DNA of 64,000 nucleotides. Source: Epilithonimonas tenax DSM 16811 (GTDB taxonomy: Bacteria; Bacteroidota; Bacteroidia; Flavobacteriales; Weeksellaceae). Below the pieces are notes generated by a model, which worked only from the letters and a program-made list of their open reading frames with translations, searched no databases and had not been told where the DNA came from. This document shows, one piece after another, positions 44,835 to 53,298 of this stretch (positions are counted from its first letter, which is position 1; every line of letters starts with the position of its first letter). Made by a program: the position numbers and the translations under genes. The DNA lies in contig NZ_AUAA01000006.1 of NCBI RefSeq assembly GCF_000428485.1, positions 1 to 64,000 on the forward strand, in the 5' to 3' direction.

Positions 44835-45377
44835 CTAATCTTCTTTTTTCAGACTTTCAATCAGATTTTCTAGTTCTTTTATTTTGTCTTTCAGGTTTTT
44901 GATATCGTTTTTGTTATTGGACACTTTACTTTTCAGCATGACGGTTCTGGCGCGCTCGCTGTGATCATCGTCTTCATCATCCTCATTGATTTCTTCTACA
45001 TCTTCCTGTATCTCATCAATGTCTTCCTGAATCTCTTCTACATCTTCCTGGATTTCCTCGATATCTTCCTGAATTTCATCAATATCCTCCTGGATCTCGT
45101 TGACATCTTCTTTCAAATCCTCGATGTGTTCTGTACTTTTATTGACTGACATCTGAATAAAAATCGCTAAATAAATAGCTTCCAGGGAAACTACCGTTGT
45201 GAGAACCAACAACATATGTTCAAACTCTACAATCTTGAAAATCGGTAATGCAAAACAGACAATAAAGAAAACCGTATGGAAAATGAGTGACGGAATAGAA
45301 CCTACCCACCAGATGATGCCGTTGGCTATTTTCTCTAAAACGGTCATTCTTTCCTGATTTTCCTCTGTAAACTTCAT
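44835..45377 (-). CDS. DUF1003-like membrane protein with heptad-repeat coiled coil
   Basis: 180 residues. Two hydrophobic helices, about residues 28-48 (SLIFHTVFFIVCFALPIF) and 55-75, ending in VVSLEAIYLAIFIQMSVNKS, which is the DUF1003 signature. Next, about residues 88-135 are an imperfect 7-residue repeat with the pattern EIQEDI/V, giving an acidic coiled coil, then DDEDDDHSER and a second coiled-coil segment (NDIKNLKDKIKELENLIESLKK). Function unknown. The repeat is encoded by near-identical 21-bp units, so its copy number may vary between strains. Confidence 0.8.
   Translation of the reverse strand: MKFTEENQERMTVLEKIANGIIWWVGSIPSLIFHTVFFIVCFALPIFKIVEFEHMLLVLTTVVSLEAIYLAIFIQMSVNKSTEHIEDLKEDVNEIQEDIDEIQEDIEEIQEDVEEIQEDIDEIQEDVEEINEDDEDDDHSERARTVMLKSKVSNNKNDIKNLKDKIKELENLIESLKKED
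44988..45114 (-). repeat. In-frame 21-bp tandem repeats encoding the EIQED coiled coil
   Basis: On the plus strand, copies of ATCTTCCTG(G/A)AT(C/T)TC and similar units recur about every 21 bp (CTTCTACATCTTCCTG, CTCGATATCTTCCTG). Roughly six units. The protein repeat is EIQEDI/V. Confidence 0.75.
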
Positions 45378-45428
45378 TGATAAATTTTGATAAAAGTAAG
45401 GATTTTAAAAGCGATTTGCAAAAAGTCG

Positions 45429-46331
45429 TTAATTGATCACATCACGCAGTGCTGCATCCAGATTGTTATACATAAATTTGAAACCAGAGTTTTCAATTTT
45501 TGCTGGGGAAATACGGCTTCCGTCCAATGCCAAAGTGGACATTTCGCCCAAAGCTAATTTGATGACAAACGCAGGCATATTTGGCAGCCATATTTTTTTA
45601 CCGAGATGAGAAGCTATCTTATCTGTGAGTGTTTTATTATCCACAAAATCAGGAGCAGAGGCATTGTAAGAACCATTGATAGAAACATCTTCTACCGCTT
45701 TGAAATAGATGTTGACCAGATCATCCAGATGGATCCAAGAGAAATACTGATGGCCAGTTCCTAAAGCGGCGCCCAAATTGAGTTCGATTGGTTTCTTAAG
45801 AACTTCCAGTGCGCCACCTTTTTCTGACAACACAGTAGCCGTCCTAATACAGACCACTCTACTTCCAAGATTTTTGAATTGATAGGCTTTCTGTTCCCAG
45901 TCTTTGCACACCGTGCCAAGAAAGTCATCCGCTGGTGCATCTTCTTCAGAAAACATGTTAACAGAGGTTTGTTGGCCATAGATCCCGACGGCAGATGAAG
46001 AAATCACAGCTTCCGGATGGATATTTCTCTTCTGCATCTCCTCAAATATAAACTGAGCAGAGTCCACACGGCTTTTGTAAATCTCTTCTTTATAGGATTT
46101 TGTCCAGCGATTGCTTATAGAAGCACCTGCAAGATGTATAAAAATATACGTATTATCCAATGCACCATCTTCCAAAAAGCCATTTTGGTAATCCCAAACA
46201 TAGGATTTGAAATCTGATTTTTGTGGTTTGGAACGGACAAGGATTTCTACCTGATAACCTCTTTCGTATAATTTCCTTGCTAGTTTTTTACCTACAAGTC
46301 CTGTTGCGCCGCTGATAAGAATTTTTTTCAT
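45429..46331 (-). CDS. TIGR01777-family NAD(P) epimerase/sulfatase-like oxidoreductase
   Basis: 300 residues. ISGATGLVGKKLARKLYERGY is the dinucleotide-binding motif, and SYKEEIYKSRVDSAQFIF and AVISSSAVGIYGQ are TIGR01777 family landmarks (this family often sits with DUF1731 at the C-terminus: ALDGSRISPAKIENSGFKF). Function unknown; relatives include the E. coli YfcH protein. Cytosolic. Not clearly linked to its neighbours: about 100 bp separates it from cvfB, and it ends 50 bp upstream of the DUF1003-like gene start. Confidence 0.9.
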   Translation of the reverse strand: MKKILISGATGLVGKKLARKLYERGYQVEILVRSKPQKSDFKSYVWDYQNGFLEDGALDNTYIFIHLAGASISNRWTKSYKEEIYKSRVDSAQFIFEEMQKRNIHPEAVISSSAVGIYGQQTSVNMFSEEDAPADDFLGTVCKDWEQKAYQFKNLGSRVVCIRTATVLSEKGGALEVLKKPIELNLGAALGTGHQYFSWIHLDDLVNIYFKAVEDVSINGSYNASAPDFVDNKTLTDKIASHLGKKIWLPNMPAFVIKLALGEMSTLALDGSRISPAKIENSGFKFMYNNLDAALRDVIN

Positions 46332-46432
46332 TGAAGAATTTGCTTTCAGAGATCAAAAACGAGTCCAAGTAAAACCAGATTCATATTAAATTTCATAAAA
46401 ATGAGTAACAAAGCGCTGTATATTCAATACAA

Positions 46433-47257
46433 CTAGATCAATTTTATTCTGTCGTCCGAAATTTCAATGATCTTATCTTTGTACAGACTTCCAATGGCTT
46501 TTTTGAAGTTTTTTTTGCTCATCTGCAATTCATCTTTGATCTCGTCCGGTGATGATTTATCAGAAAGGTAAAGCAATCCGTAATTGTCATTCAGTTTGTC
46601 AAGAATCGCCTGTTTGAATTCATCGACATTCTCAAAACCTTGTGGCTGTAGGGTGACATCTATTTTTCCATCTTCACGGATTGTTTTGATATAGCCCGTT
46701 TCTTCGGAAAGCGGATACAATTTTTTGAACACATCAGAAGCGTAGATCAATCCTAGATATTCTTTGTTGATCACCACATTCCATCCCAATTCTGATTCAT
46801 TCATCATAATGAGGTCTACTTTTTCTCCCGTTCGAAAAGGAACATCCTCGTACTGTGGATTACGTTTGAATTTGGTAGTTCCTGTGGTCAGACCAGTGAC
46901 ATCATCGGTATAAACATAAACCAAATAACGCTTGGCTTCCAAGATTTTCGACTTCTGTTGTTTGTACGGGACAAAAAGATCCTTGATAATGCCCCAATCC
47001 ATAAAAGCACCCGTTGGAAGACTCTGCACACAAGTCATTACCGCAAACTGTCCTTCTTCTGCATTGGCTTTTTCTGTGGTCGCTTTCAAAGCGCCATCAT
47101 CTTGATAGACAAAAACTTCCACCTCGCTGCCTACTTCCCAGGATTCATCTGCAAAAATTTTTTGGATGAATGCTTTTTCGCCGTCTTCATCTTTTAGAAT
47201 AAAGCCAGAAGAGATCTGTTCTGCGATTGTTAAAGTTTGGAGTTGACCGGGTTTCAT
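46433..47257 (-). CDS. cvfB: CvfB/YitL-family S1-type RNA-binding protein
   Basis: About 274 residues with three S1-like OB folds and a C-terminal winged-helix (SSPDEIKDELQMSKKNFKKAIGSLYKD). CvfB controls virulence and RNA turnover in Staphylococcus and binds RNA. Here the biological role is unknown. The frame begins at TTG 47275, but a -7 box TATTTTTG (minus strand, 47280-47273) overlaps that codon, so ATG 47257 (MKPGQLQTLTIAEQ) is the better start. The gene is intact. Confidence 0.9.
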   Translation of the reverse strand: MKPGQLQTLTIAEQISSGFILKDEDGEKAFIQKIFADESWEVGSEVEVFVYQDDGALKATTEKANAEEGQFAVMTCVQSLPTGAFMDWGIIKDLFVPYKQQKSKILEAKRYLVYVYTDDVTGLTTGTTKFKRNPQYEDVPFRTGEKVDLIMMNESELGWNVVINKEYLGLIYASDVFKKLYPLSEETGYIKTIREDGKIDVTLQPQGFENVDEFKQAILDKLNDNYGLLYLSDKSSPDEIKDELQMSKKNFKKAIGSLYKDKIIEISDDRIKLI

Positions 47258-47272
47258 AGAATTGATTTGCTG

Positions 47273-47280
47273 CAAAAATA
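47273..47280 (-). promoter_or_regulatory. -7 box TATTTTTG for cvfB
   Basis: Exact TAnnTTTG on the minus strand, overlapping the upstream in-frame TTG, and 15 bp before ATG 47257. Confidence 0.5.
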
Positions 47281-47697
47281 GACAAACTTTTTCTAATGTG
47301 ATCTTTTACGGAATATTCCGTCACCAAAACACATTCTCAATGCAAACAAAATGATGTTTGCCAATTTTAACAATAGTAAATTTTTGAACTTAAGCATAAT
47401 GATTATTGAACTTTAAAACTGCAATTTCTGCAGAAATACCCTTACATGGATTAGATTGATACCTACTATTTGCTGCCATACATGGTTCAAATGGCTCGTC
47501 AGTCGATCGTTGGCATCTTCACTATATCCTTTAATTACACTTGACCCGTAATTCTTTCATTCGACTGTAATACGCTCACGGTGATTGATTTTTAATCACG
47601 AGTTAAAGAGCAGATCACATAACACCACCCCAAAAAATTCTGATCATTTGAGGCTAGCGTTATAGTGAATTGAATGAATGTTTATTAGTTTATATGT
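47281..47697. other. 417-bp gene-free spacer upstream of cvfB
   Basis: No ORF with coding character. Contains a perfect 14-bp palindrome ACGGAATATTCCGT (47308-47321), a 7-bp stem GCAAACA / TGTTTGC near 47342-47361, and another stem (GTGATT / AATCAC near 47581). The rest looks unstructured. Confidence 0.4.
47308..47321. promoter_or_regulatory. 14-bp perfect palindrome, possible operator
   Basis: ACGGAATATTCCGT lies about 28 bp upstream of the cvfB -7 box on the minus strand. A regulator binding here is possible but unsupported by any second copy in the window. Confidence 0.3.
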
Positions 47698-47913
47698 TTA
47701 CCAGCTTGTACCATCTCTTACTGGTGGATCTGGATCTACTTCTTTATGAGCAACCTTTACAGAATCCGTCTTTACAGGTATTGCAACTTTTTCACCAGCG
47801 ACTTTTTCCTGTGTTGTATTGTTGTTGAAATCTGTTGTTTCGTCATCCTGACGGCATGATACAAAATTGAGAGATACAACTGCAATTGTAACGATAGTAA
47901 TTAATTTTTTCAT
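47698..47913 (-). CDS. Small lipoprotein ending in DPPVRDGTSW
   Basis: 71 residues. Lipoprotein signal MKKLITIVTIAVVSLNFVSC (acylated Cys20), then a hydrophilic mature part (RQDDETTDFNNNTTQ) and a proline-rich C-terminus DPDPPVRDGTSW. I recall Chryseobacterium small lipoproteins with comparable proline-rich ends (DPP-x-K/R-DG-x-x-W), often next to AraC/TPR regulators. That memory cannot be verified here. It is divergent to the TPR-AraC gene, separated by 283 bp. Surface-exposed or periplasmic; function unknown. Confidence 0.75.
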   Translation of the reverse strand: MKKLITIVTIAVVSLNFVSCRQDDETTDFNNNTTQEKVAGEKVAIPVKTDSVKVAHKEVDPDPPVRDGTSW

Positions 47914-48159
47914 GATGAAAATTGTTATATGTTATATGTTATTTTTAAAAATGTTGTGCTGTAATTATTGTACGAAACTAGAAGTAAAAACCCAGTTTAA
48001 GAAACTTATGTGGTCTCTATTGGGAAATTTTGACGTCCTAATTCGTAAATTACTACATATCAAATAATTTGATTTTCAAATATTTACATTTATTATTTTA
48101 GGTTTTCAAACCATAACCTTTTTTCGTTAAATAATTCTTAATTTTATTTCATAATTCCG

Positions 48160-48167
48160 TACTTTTG
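48160..48167 (+). promoter_or_regulatory. -7 box TACTTTTG for the TPR-AraC regulator
   Basis: Exact TAnnTTTG match, with a TTA 19 bp upstream in the -33 position. It lies 29 bp before the ATG at 48197. Confidence 0.55.
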
Positions 48168-48196
48168 GCAAATAAACAGCAAGGTGTAATAGTTCA

Positions 48197-49948
48197 ATGA
48201 AGCAATTTTTATTTATCATATTGGCCCTGTCTTGTAGTCTTGTTTATTCTAATGACAAGACCCCGAATAGCTATGAGAATTACCGAAAAAAGTACGAACT
48301 GTACCCAGAAAACGACGGACGGGCATTTTCTCACATCAATATATATCTGAACAAAGCTAAAAAAGAAAAAAAATACGCCGAACTGTTTCAGGTTTATAGG
48401 GACGCCGTTTTCTTCTCAAAATCTAATGATAAAAAACTCCAGTACGCAGACAGTTGCTTAGATGCCGCATACAAATCTGCCAGCGACGACAGGATTTCTA
48501 CCGCGTATGTCTTGAAAGGCAGTATCTATTACGCAAAACTAAAAAAATATAAACCGGCATTGGATGAATATCTGATGGCCTACAAATATTCCAAAAACAC
48601 AGGTGATGTCTATCTAAAATATAAAGTGGCCTATCATCTCGGCGTTGTAAAAAATTATCTGGGTTACCACGAAGAAGCTTTAGAACTTTTTAAAGATTGT
48701 TTGTCCTACTTTGAAGCCGGCGCAAAGGACCAAAGCCTTCACGTGAATCAGATTTTCAATAATGAAAAAGGATATCTGAACAGCCTTCATCAGACGATTG
48801 TTTGCTACAGATATCTCAATGATCTGAAAAAATCCGACTCACTGACAGAGATTGGATTGCTCAAGACCTTTAACAATTCAGATTTTTTGCAGGAAAGAAG
48901 TTACTTCCTGAAATCCAAAGGTGTCCTGGAGTACAGCAACAGCAGATACAGCGCCGCCATCGATTTTTTAAAGCAATCTCTAAGCTTGATACGGGATGAT
49001 TTTGCGTGGACCTCTGTTGATTATTTTTACATTGGCAAAAGTTATATGGCACTGGGAAAGCAAGATGCCGCCATTTCAAATTTTAAAAAAATTGATTCCA
49101 TATTCATCAAGCATAGTTTTATACTGCCAGAACTGAGGGAAAATTATGAAATCCTGATCAACCATTACAAGAGACAGAGAGATCCGGAAAAACAGCTTTA
49201 TTACACCACTCAATTGCTGAAGGCGGACAGTATCATCGCCCGGGATTTCGCCTATCTTTCCCTGAAGATCCACAGAGAATATGACACCAATGCCCTGATG
49301 GACGAAAAAGGAAGACTGGAAAAAGCCAACACCTGGAGTGGTATTCTGATTGCCTGCCTTGGTGTTACCGCAGTCGCCCTGTCTGTAGTATTACTCAAAA
49401 GAAAGAAAAGGGAAAAAGAAAAACTGGACAATTATCTTTTACTAGAAGAGAAATTGCGGACCAATAACTATTTACAGTCCCAGCCAGCTACCATTTCTAC
49501 TCCCAACATCTTGGAGGATAAGAAAAATATGGTGACCTATACCATCACCAAAGACCTCCTGATAAAGCTGAAACGTTTCGAAGAGAAAAAACAGTTTACA
49601 CAAAAGGGTCTGACCATTCAGAAATTGGCTGTTCAGTTTGAAACAAACTCAAACTACCTTTCACACGTGATCAACGAGCAGAAAGGTATGAATTTTAACA
49701 AATATCTTGGAGAATTGAGAATCAGACATATTACGTGTCTGCTCTTCGAGAAAAATATTTATCTCAATTATACCATAGAAACTTTGGCAAGAGAATGTGG
49801 GATTGCATCCCGCCAAAATTTCTCCGATCTGTTCTACGAGATCAACGGCATTAGACCGACTGATTTTATCAGAAAAAGAAAAAAAGAAATCGAAAATATG
49901 GAATATTCTAAATTAGAAAACATTCCAAGTTTGATATCTGACCGTTAA
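48197..49948 (+). CDS. Transmembrane TPR-AraC transcriptional regulator
   Basis: 583 residues. Signal sequence or anchor MKQFLFIILALSCSLVYS, then TPR helices over about residues 60-360 (for example AIDFLKQSLSLIRDD and YMALGKQDAAISNFKK). A single TM helix follows near residues 380-400 (TWSGILIACLGVTAVALSVVLL), then a basic juxtamembrane segment and a C-terminal AraC-type HTH (LTIQKLAVQFETNSNYLSHVINEQKG, then YTIETLARECGIASRQNFSDLF). The TPR domain would sit in the periplasm and the HTH in the cytosol, giving one-step transmembrane control of transcription. The 71-residue lipoprotein gene is divergent. Its stop is only 5 bp from the hisS stop. Confidence 0.9.
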   Translation: MKQFLFIILALSCSLVYSNDKTPNSYENYRKKYELYPENDGRAFSHINIYLNKAKKEKKYAELFQVYRDAVFFSKSNDKKLQYADSCLDAAYKSASDDRISTAYVLKGSIYYAKLKKYKPALDEYLMAYKYSKNTGDVYLKYKVAYHLGVVKNYLGYHEEALELFKDCLSYFEAGAKDQSLHVNQIFNNEKGYLNSLHQTIVCYRYLNDLKKSDSLTEIGLLKTFNNSDFLQERSYFLKSKGVLEYSNSRYSAAIDFLKQSLSLIRDDFAWTSVDYFYIGKSYMALGKQDAAISNFKKIDSIFIKHSFILPELRENYEILINHYKRQRDPEKQLYYTTQLLKADSIIARDFAYLSLKIHREYDTNALMDEKGRLEKANTWSGILIACLGVTAVALSVVLLKRKKREKEKLDNYLLLEEKLRTNNYLQSQPATISTPNILEDKKNMVTYTITKDLLIKLKRFEEKKQFTQKGLTIQKLAVQFETNSNYLSHVINEQKGMNFNKYLGELRIRHITCLLFEKNIYLNYTIETLARECGIASRQNFSDLFYEINGIRPTDFIRKRKKEIENMEYSKLENIPSLISDR

Positions 49949-49953
49949 TTAAA

Positions 49954-51303
49954 TTATTTTAAAAACGATTCTATCGCCACAGTCTCCTGCTCCCCAGAAA
50001 TCAGATTTTTAATGGTCACGGTTTGATCTTTGATCTCCTGCTCACCAAGAAAAACCAAATGCTCTATGCCTTTTTTCTCAGCATAAGTAAACTGTTTTTT
50101 CAGTTTGGCTGCATCAGGATAAAGTTCTGCAGAAATGTTCCGTTCTCTCAGTTTTGAGATCACTTTTAGCGCTTCTATAGATTCTGATTCGCCATAATTG
50201 GCAAAAAGGTAATTGACTTTGACGTCCGAATCTTCCGGGAAAATCCCCAATTCTTCCATCACCAGATAGATCCTGTCCAATCCAAAAGAAATCCCGATGC
50301 CGGGAACATCTTTGACCCCGAAAACCTCTGTCAGATTATCATACCTTCCACCACCGCCGATGGATCCCATCGCGACATCTTTCGCTTTTACCTCAAAGAT
50401 AGCGCCTGTATAATAATCCAGGCCTCTGGCCAGTGTAATATCAAAAACCAAATCTTGAGCAGCAATACCAAGCTGCAATGCTTTGGTGATCACAAATTCT
50501 AACTCTTCTACACCCTTGGATCCGGTTTCGTTGCCTTGGAATTTGTCTTTCAGGTTGGCGAGATTTTCCAGCGCATTATCAGATTGTGTAAAAAGGAAAT
50601 CCAATTTGGAAATGGCTTCTTCCGAGATTCCTTTTTCAATCATTTCTTTCGTCACGCCGTCTTTCCCCACTTTGTCCAGTTTATCAAGCGCAACGGTAAA
50701 ATCGATCAATTGATCCGCAATCCCTGCATATGCTGCAATTCCGGAAAGAATTTTCCTGTTATTGATGTGAACGGAAACAGATAGATTCAAGGTACTGAAT
50801 GATTTAAAATACAATTGCAGCAACTCTACTTCCTGCCAAAGGCTGGTGCTTCCTACGACATCTGCATCACATTGGTAAAACTCTCGGAATCTCCCTTTCT
50901 GAGGACGATCTGCTCTCCAAACCGGTTGGATCTGATAACGTTTGTAAGGAAAAGCCAACTGACCTTGGTTCATCGCCACGAAACGTGCAAATGGAACAGT
51001 AAGGTCATAGCGAAGTGCTTTTTCGGAAATCTGAGAAATCAGTTTTTGAGAATTTTTATTCCCCCAATCTTCGTCATTTGTTTTTGAAGCATAATCACCG
51101 GAGTTTAAGATTTTGAAAATCAATCGGTCACCTTCTTCTCCATATTTGCCAGTCAAGGTAGATAGGTTTTCAAAACTTGGCGTCTCCAAAGGCTGGAATC
51201 CAAACAATTCGAAATTATGCTGTAAAATATTGATGATGTATTTTCTTCTGGAAACTTCTTTTGCTGTAAAATCTCTTGTTCCCTTTGCTAAGCTTGGCTT
51301 CAT
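49954..51303 (-). CDS. hisS: Histidyl-tRNA synthetase
   Basis: Class II aminoacyl-tRNA synthetase that charges tRNA-His. About 449 residues. [16 protein letters not shown] begins the catalytic domain. [30 protein letters not shown] contains motif 2, and [13 protein letters not shown] motif 3. The C-terminal anticodon-binding domain ends [12 protein letters not shown]. The frame extends to TTG 51318, but ATG 51303 is chosen because a -7 box at 51354-51347 (TATTTTTG) lies nearby and [12 protein letters not shown] is the usual start. The gene is intact. Confidence 0.96.
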   Translation of the reverse strand: MKPSLAKGTRDFTAKEVSRRKYIINILQHNFELFGFQPLETPSFENLSTLTGKYGEEGDRLIFKILNSGDYASKTNDEDWGNKNSQKLISQISEKALRYDLTVPFARFVAMNQGQLAFPYKRYQIQPVWRADRPQKGRFREFYQCDADVVGSTSLWQEVELLQLYFKSFSTLNLSVSVHINNRKILSGIAAYAGIADQLIDFTVALDKLDKVGKDGVTKEMIEKGISEEAISKLDFLFTQSDNALENLANLKDKFQGNETGSKGVEELEFVITKALQLGIAAQDLVFDITLARGLDYYTGAIFEVKAKDVAMGSIGGGGRYDNLTEVFGVKDVPGIGISFGLDRIYLVMEELGIFPEDSDVKVNYLFANYGESESIEALKVISKLRERNISAELYPDAAKLKKQFTYAEKKGIEHLVFLGEQEIKDQTVTIKNLISGEQETVAIESFLK

Positions 51304-51346
51304 TATATAATTGATCAATGAGGTTTGGTAAATCGTAAATCGACTG

Positions 51347-51354
51347 CAAAAATA
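51347..51354 (-). promoter_or_regulatory. -7 box TATTTTTG for hisS
   Basis: Exact TAnnTTTG on the minus strand, 43 bp upstream of ATG 51303. Confidence 0.45.
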
Positions 51355-51494
51355 AGAATTATAAGCGGAATAAGAATTTTAAAACCAGAGCTAATCATGA
51401 TTAACTCATGATTAATGATAGAAATTAAAAGTCAGACAACATTTAAATTCGTGTTAAAAACCCATTCATTCACCATTGGAAAAGGGATAATAAT

Positions 51495-51502
51495 TAACTT
51501 TG
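51495..51502 (+). promoter_or_regulatory. -7 box TAACTTTG for the hemolysin III-like gene
   Basis: Exact TAnnTTTG, 14 bp before ATG 51517, and downstream of the earlier in-frame ATG at 51415. Confidence 0.5.
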
Positions 51503-51516
51503 CTAAAATTTCTGAA

Positions 51517-52152
51517 ATGCCAAAAAAAAACAGAAAAAAAGAAGAATTCTATAACGTCATCACCCACGCGACAGGCGCAGGTCTTTCTGTGGTCGCCTTG
51601 GTTCTGATGACTTATGTGTCAATCCTCAGCAAGAGTAGCATTGCGATTGCTTCTTCTTTGGTTTTTGGCATCAGTCTCATCCTACTATACTCAGCATCCA
51701 CAGTTTACCACGCCGTTTATAAGCTGAAATGGAAAAAGATCTGCCAAAGGATAGACCATCTCAGCATCTACCTTCTCATTGCCGGAACCTACACGCCCAT
51801 TGCGCTGCTGGGACTGAAGGGTGCCTGGGGATGGACGATGTTCGGCATCATCTGGGGCATTGCCCTGATAGGCTTTATCTTCAAATTTTCGCCCCTCAGA
51901 CAAAACGAAAAAATATCGCTTTCACTTTATGCCATTATGGGCTGGAGTGCCATCATTGCCATCAAACCAATGACCGAGAATCTTTCGTCAGGCGCTTTGA
52001 CTTTTATTATTTTGGGCGGACTGTGCTACACTTTTGGGATCTATTTCTACGCCAAAGACAGAAAACCGTTTTACCACCCGATTTGGCATCTCTTCGTCTT
52101 GGGCGGCAGCATCATGCATTTTTGCGCCATTTTCTTCTTCATCCTTCCCTAA
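51517..52152 (+). CDS. Hemolysin III / PAQR-family membrane protein
   Basis: About 211 residues with seven predicted helices. It carries the PAQR-family metal-site residues: a first His in SASTVYHAVYKLKWKKICQRIDHLSIYLL (with RIDH), then GGLCYTFGIYFYAKDRKP and FYHPIWHLFVLGGS containing two His. The family includes YqfA and hemolysin III, of uncertain function in bacteria. The frame opens at ATG 51415, 34 codons earlier, but ATG 51517 (MPKKNRKKEEFYNVITHATG) fits the family and the -7 box. The gene is intact. Confidence 0.87.
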   Translation: MPKKNRKKEEFYNVITHATGAGLSVVALVLMTYVSILSKSSIAIASSLVFGISLILLYSASTVYHAVYKLKWKKICQRIDHLSIYLLIAGTYTPIALLGLKGAWGWTMFGIIWGIALIGFIFKFSPLRQNEKISLSLYAIMGWSAIIAIKPMTENLSSGALTFIILGGLCYTFGIYFYAKDRKPFYHPIWHLFVLGGSIMHFCAIFFFILP

Positions 52153-52160
52153 AATATGGG

Positions 52161-52238
52161 GGCAGCTTCTCCGTCTTCCACTCCCGCTTTTTTGCTCCAC
52201 TTCGCTGCACAAAAAGAGCTCCGTTCAAGCCGGGCTGC
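52161..52238 (-). repeat. Palindromic dispersed element, copy C
   Basis: 78 bp, opposite orientation to A and B. Reverse complement begins GCAGCCCGGCTTGAACGGAG, passes a short loop CTTTTTGTGCAGCGAAGTGG, and ends AAAAAAGCGGGAGTGGAAGA then CGGAGAAGCTGCC. It directly follows the hemolysin III gene stop. Confidence 0.7.
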
Positions 52239-52298
52239 AAGCAGTAGACGTTGAGTAACATAGATTTTATTATTAAAAATCAACACTTTAAGCTAAAA

Positions 52299-53207
52299 TC
52301 AAAACCACCATCCGATGATATGAAACCACATCCCCGTGGTCAAAAACCCCAGAAGAATACTCACACCAATGGTCAGATTCACCAGCTTTGTATTCAAACG
52401 GAATTGTTCCGCAATAATACTCGCCGTAACCACAGTAGGCATCGCTGCTTCAAAAATGCTGATCTTCGCAATATCGCCCTTGATCCCAAAAACAAGTGCT
52501 AATATCAAAATCATCATGGGCGCAAGGATCAATTTGTAAAGCAAGGTTGTAGAGATCTGAGGCATCAGAGTCCGCCAGCCACTGAATTTCAGCTGCAGTC
52601 CAACCGAAAACAAAGCCAACGGCACCACTGTTGCCGCCAGTTTGTCAAACAACGGCGCTGCAAAATCCAGGTCTACAAATTCACACAAAATCAAAGCGCT
52701 GATACATCCCAAAAACGGGGGAAATGTGAACAGACGCTTAAGGATTAAGGTGGCACTCACTTTTCCGGATCGGCTTCCACCCTTCACTGCAGCCATTATA
52801 CCCATTGTAGAAAGCATAAAAAACATCGTCTGATCGCAGATGATCGCAATACTCAGATACTGTTCTCCATAGAATGCAGCGATCAACGGGAATCCGATGA
52901 AAGAAGTATTGCTGTAGCCACTCGCCAGCTCCAAACTGCTTCTGGACCTTGCCGAATAGCTTTTTGACCGGCTGTAGATCCTCATGAAAATCCAGCTTCC
53001 AAAAGCGATGAGCACCATACTGAGAACCGGAAAAAGCATTTCCAGAGACCACTCTACTTTCGGCAGGTACTTGAAAGAGACAGCAGGCAAACCCAAATAG
53101 ATGATCCAGGTATTGATGCCTTTATGCGCATCGGGATGAATGGACTTCGTCGATTTCAAAATCATGCCAGCGGCAATACATACGATGATCAGGACAAAAT
53201 TTATCAT
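52299..53207 (-). CDS. AEC-family transporter (auxin efflux carrier type)
   Basis: 302 residues with about ten helices: an N-terminal bundle (MINFVLIIVCIAAGMILKSTK) and a second bundle after a central linker (about residues 150-165). The two inverted five-helix repeats are typical of the AEC/BART superfamily. The family carries organic acids or amino acids through the inner membrane; the substrate is unknown. The GYSNTSFIGFPLIAAFYG segment is a good AEC landmark near residue 95. Intact. Confidence 0.88.
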   Translation of the reverse strand: MINFVLIIVCIAAGMILKSTKSIHPDAHKGINTWIIYLGLPAVSFKYLPKVEWSLEMLFPVLSMVLIAFGSWIFMRIYSRSKSYSARSRSSLELASGYSNTSFIGFPLIAAFYGEQYLSIAIICDQTMFFMLSTMGIMAAVKGGSRSGKVSATLILKRLFTFPPFLGCISALILCEFVDLDFAAPLFDKLAATVVPLALFSVGLQLKFSGWRTLMPQISTTLLYKLILAPMMILILALVFGIKGDIAKISIFEAAMPTVVTASIIAEQFRLNTKLVNLTIGVSILLGFLTTGMWFHIIGWWF

Positions 53208-53248
53208 GTCATAAAATTATAAATTCCAATTCGATTAAAAAATAAAAA

Positions 53249-53276
53249 AAAACCTTCCAAATGAATGAAAGGTTTT
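53249..53276. terminator. Terminator after the T9SS cargo gene
   Basis: Stem AAAACCTT / AAGGTTTT with a 12-nt loop and a poly-A run (poly-T on the minus strand) in front of the AEC gene. Confidence 0.7.
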
Positions 53277-53298
53277 AAGAATGGTATTTTAATAAATA

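Noticed and set aside
44988-45114. Regular 21-bp spacing suggesting a CRISPR array
   Set aside because: The units are contiguous and in frame with a coiled-coil heptad; there are no unique spacers and no cas genes.
51729-52247. Plus-strand ORF of 172 codons overlapping the hemolysin III gene
   Set aside because: Other-frame shadow of a GC-rich membrane-protein region that runs into repeat C; the PAQR frame fits family motifs better.
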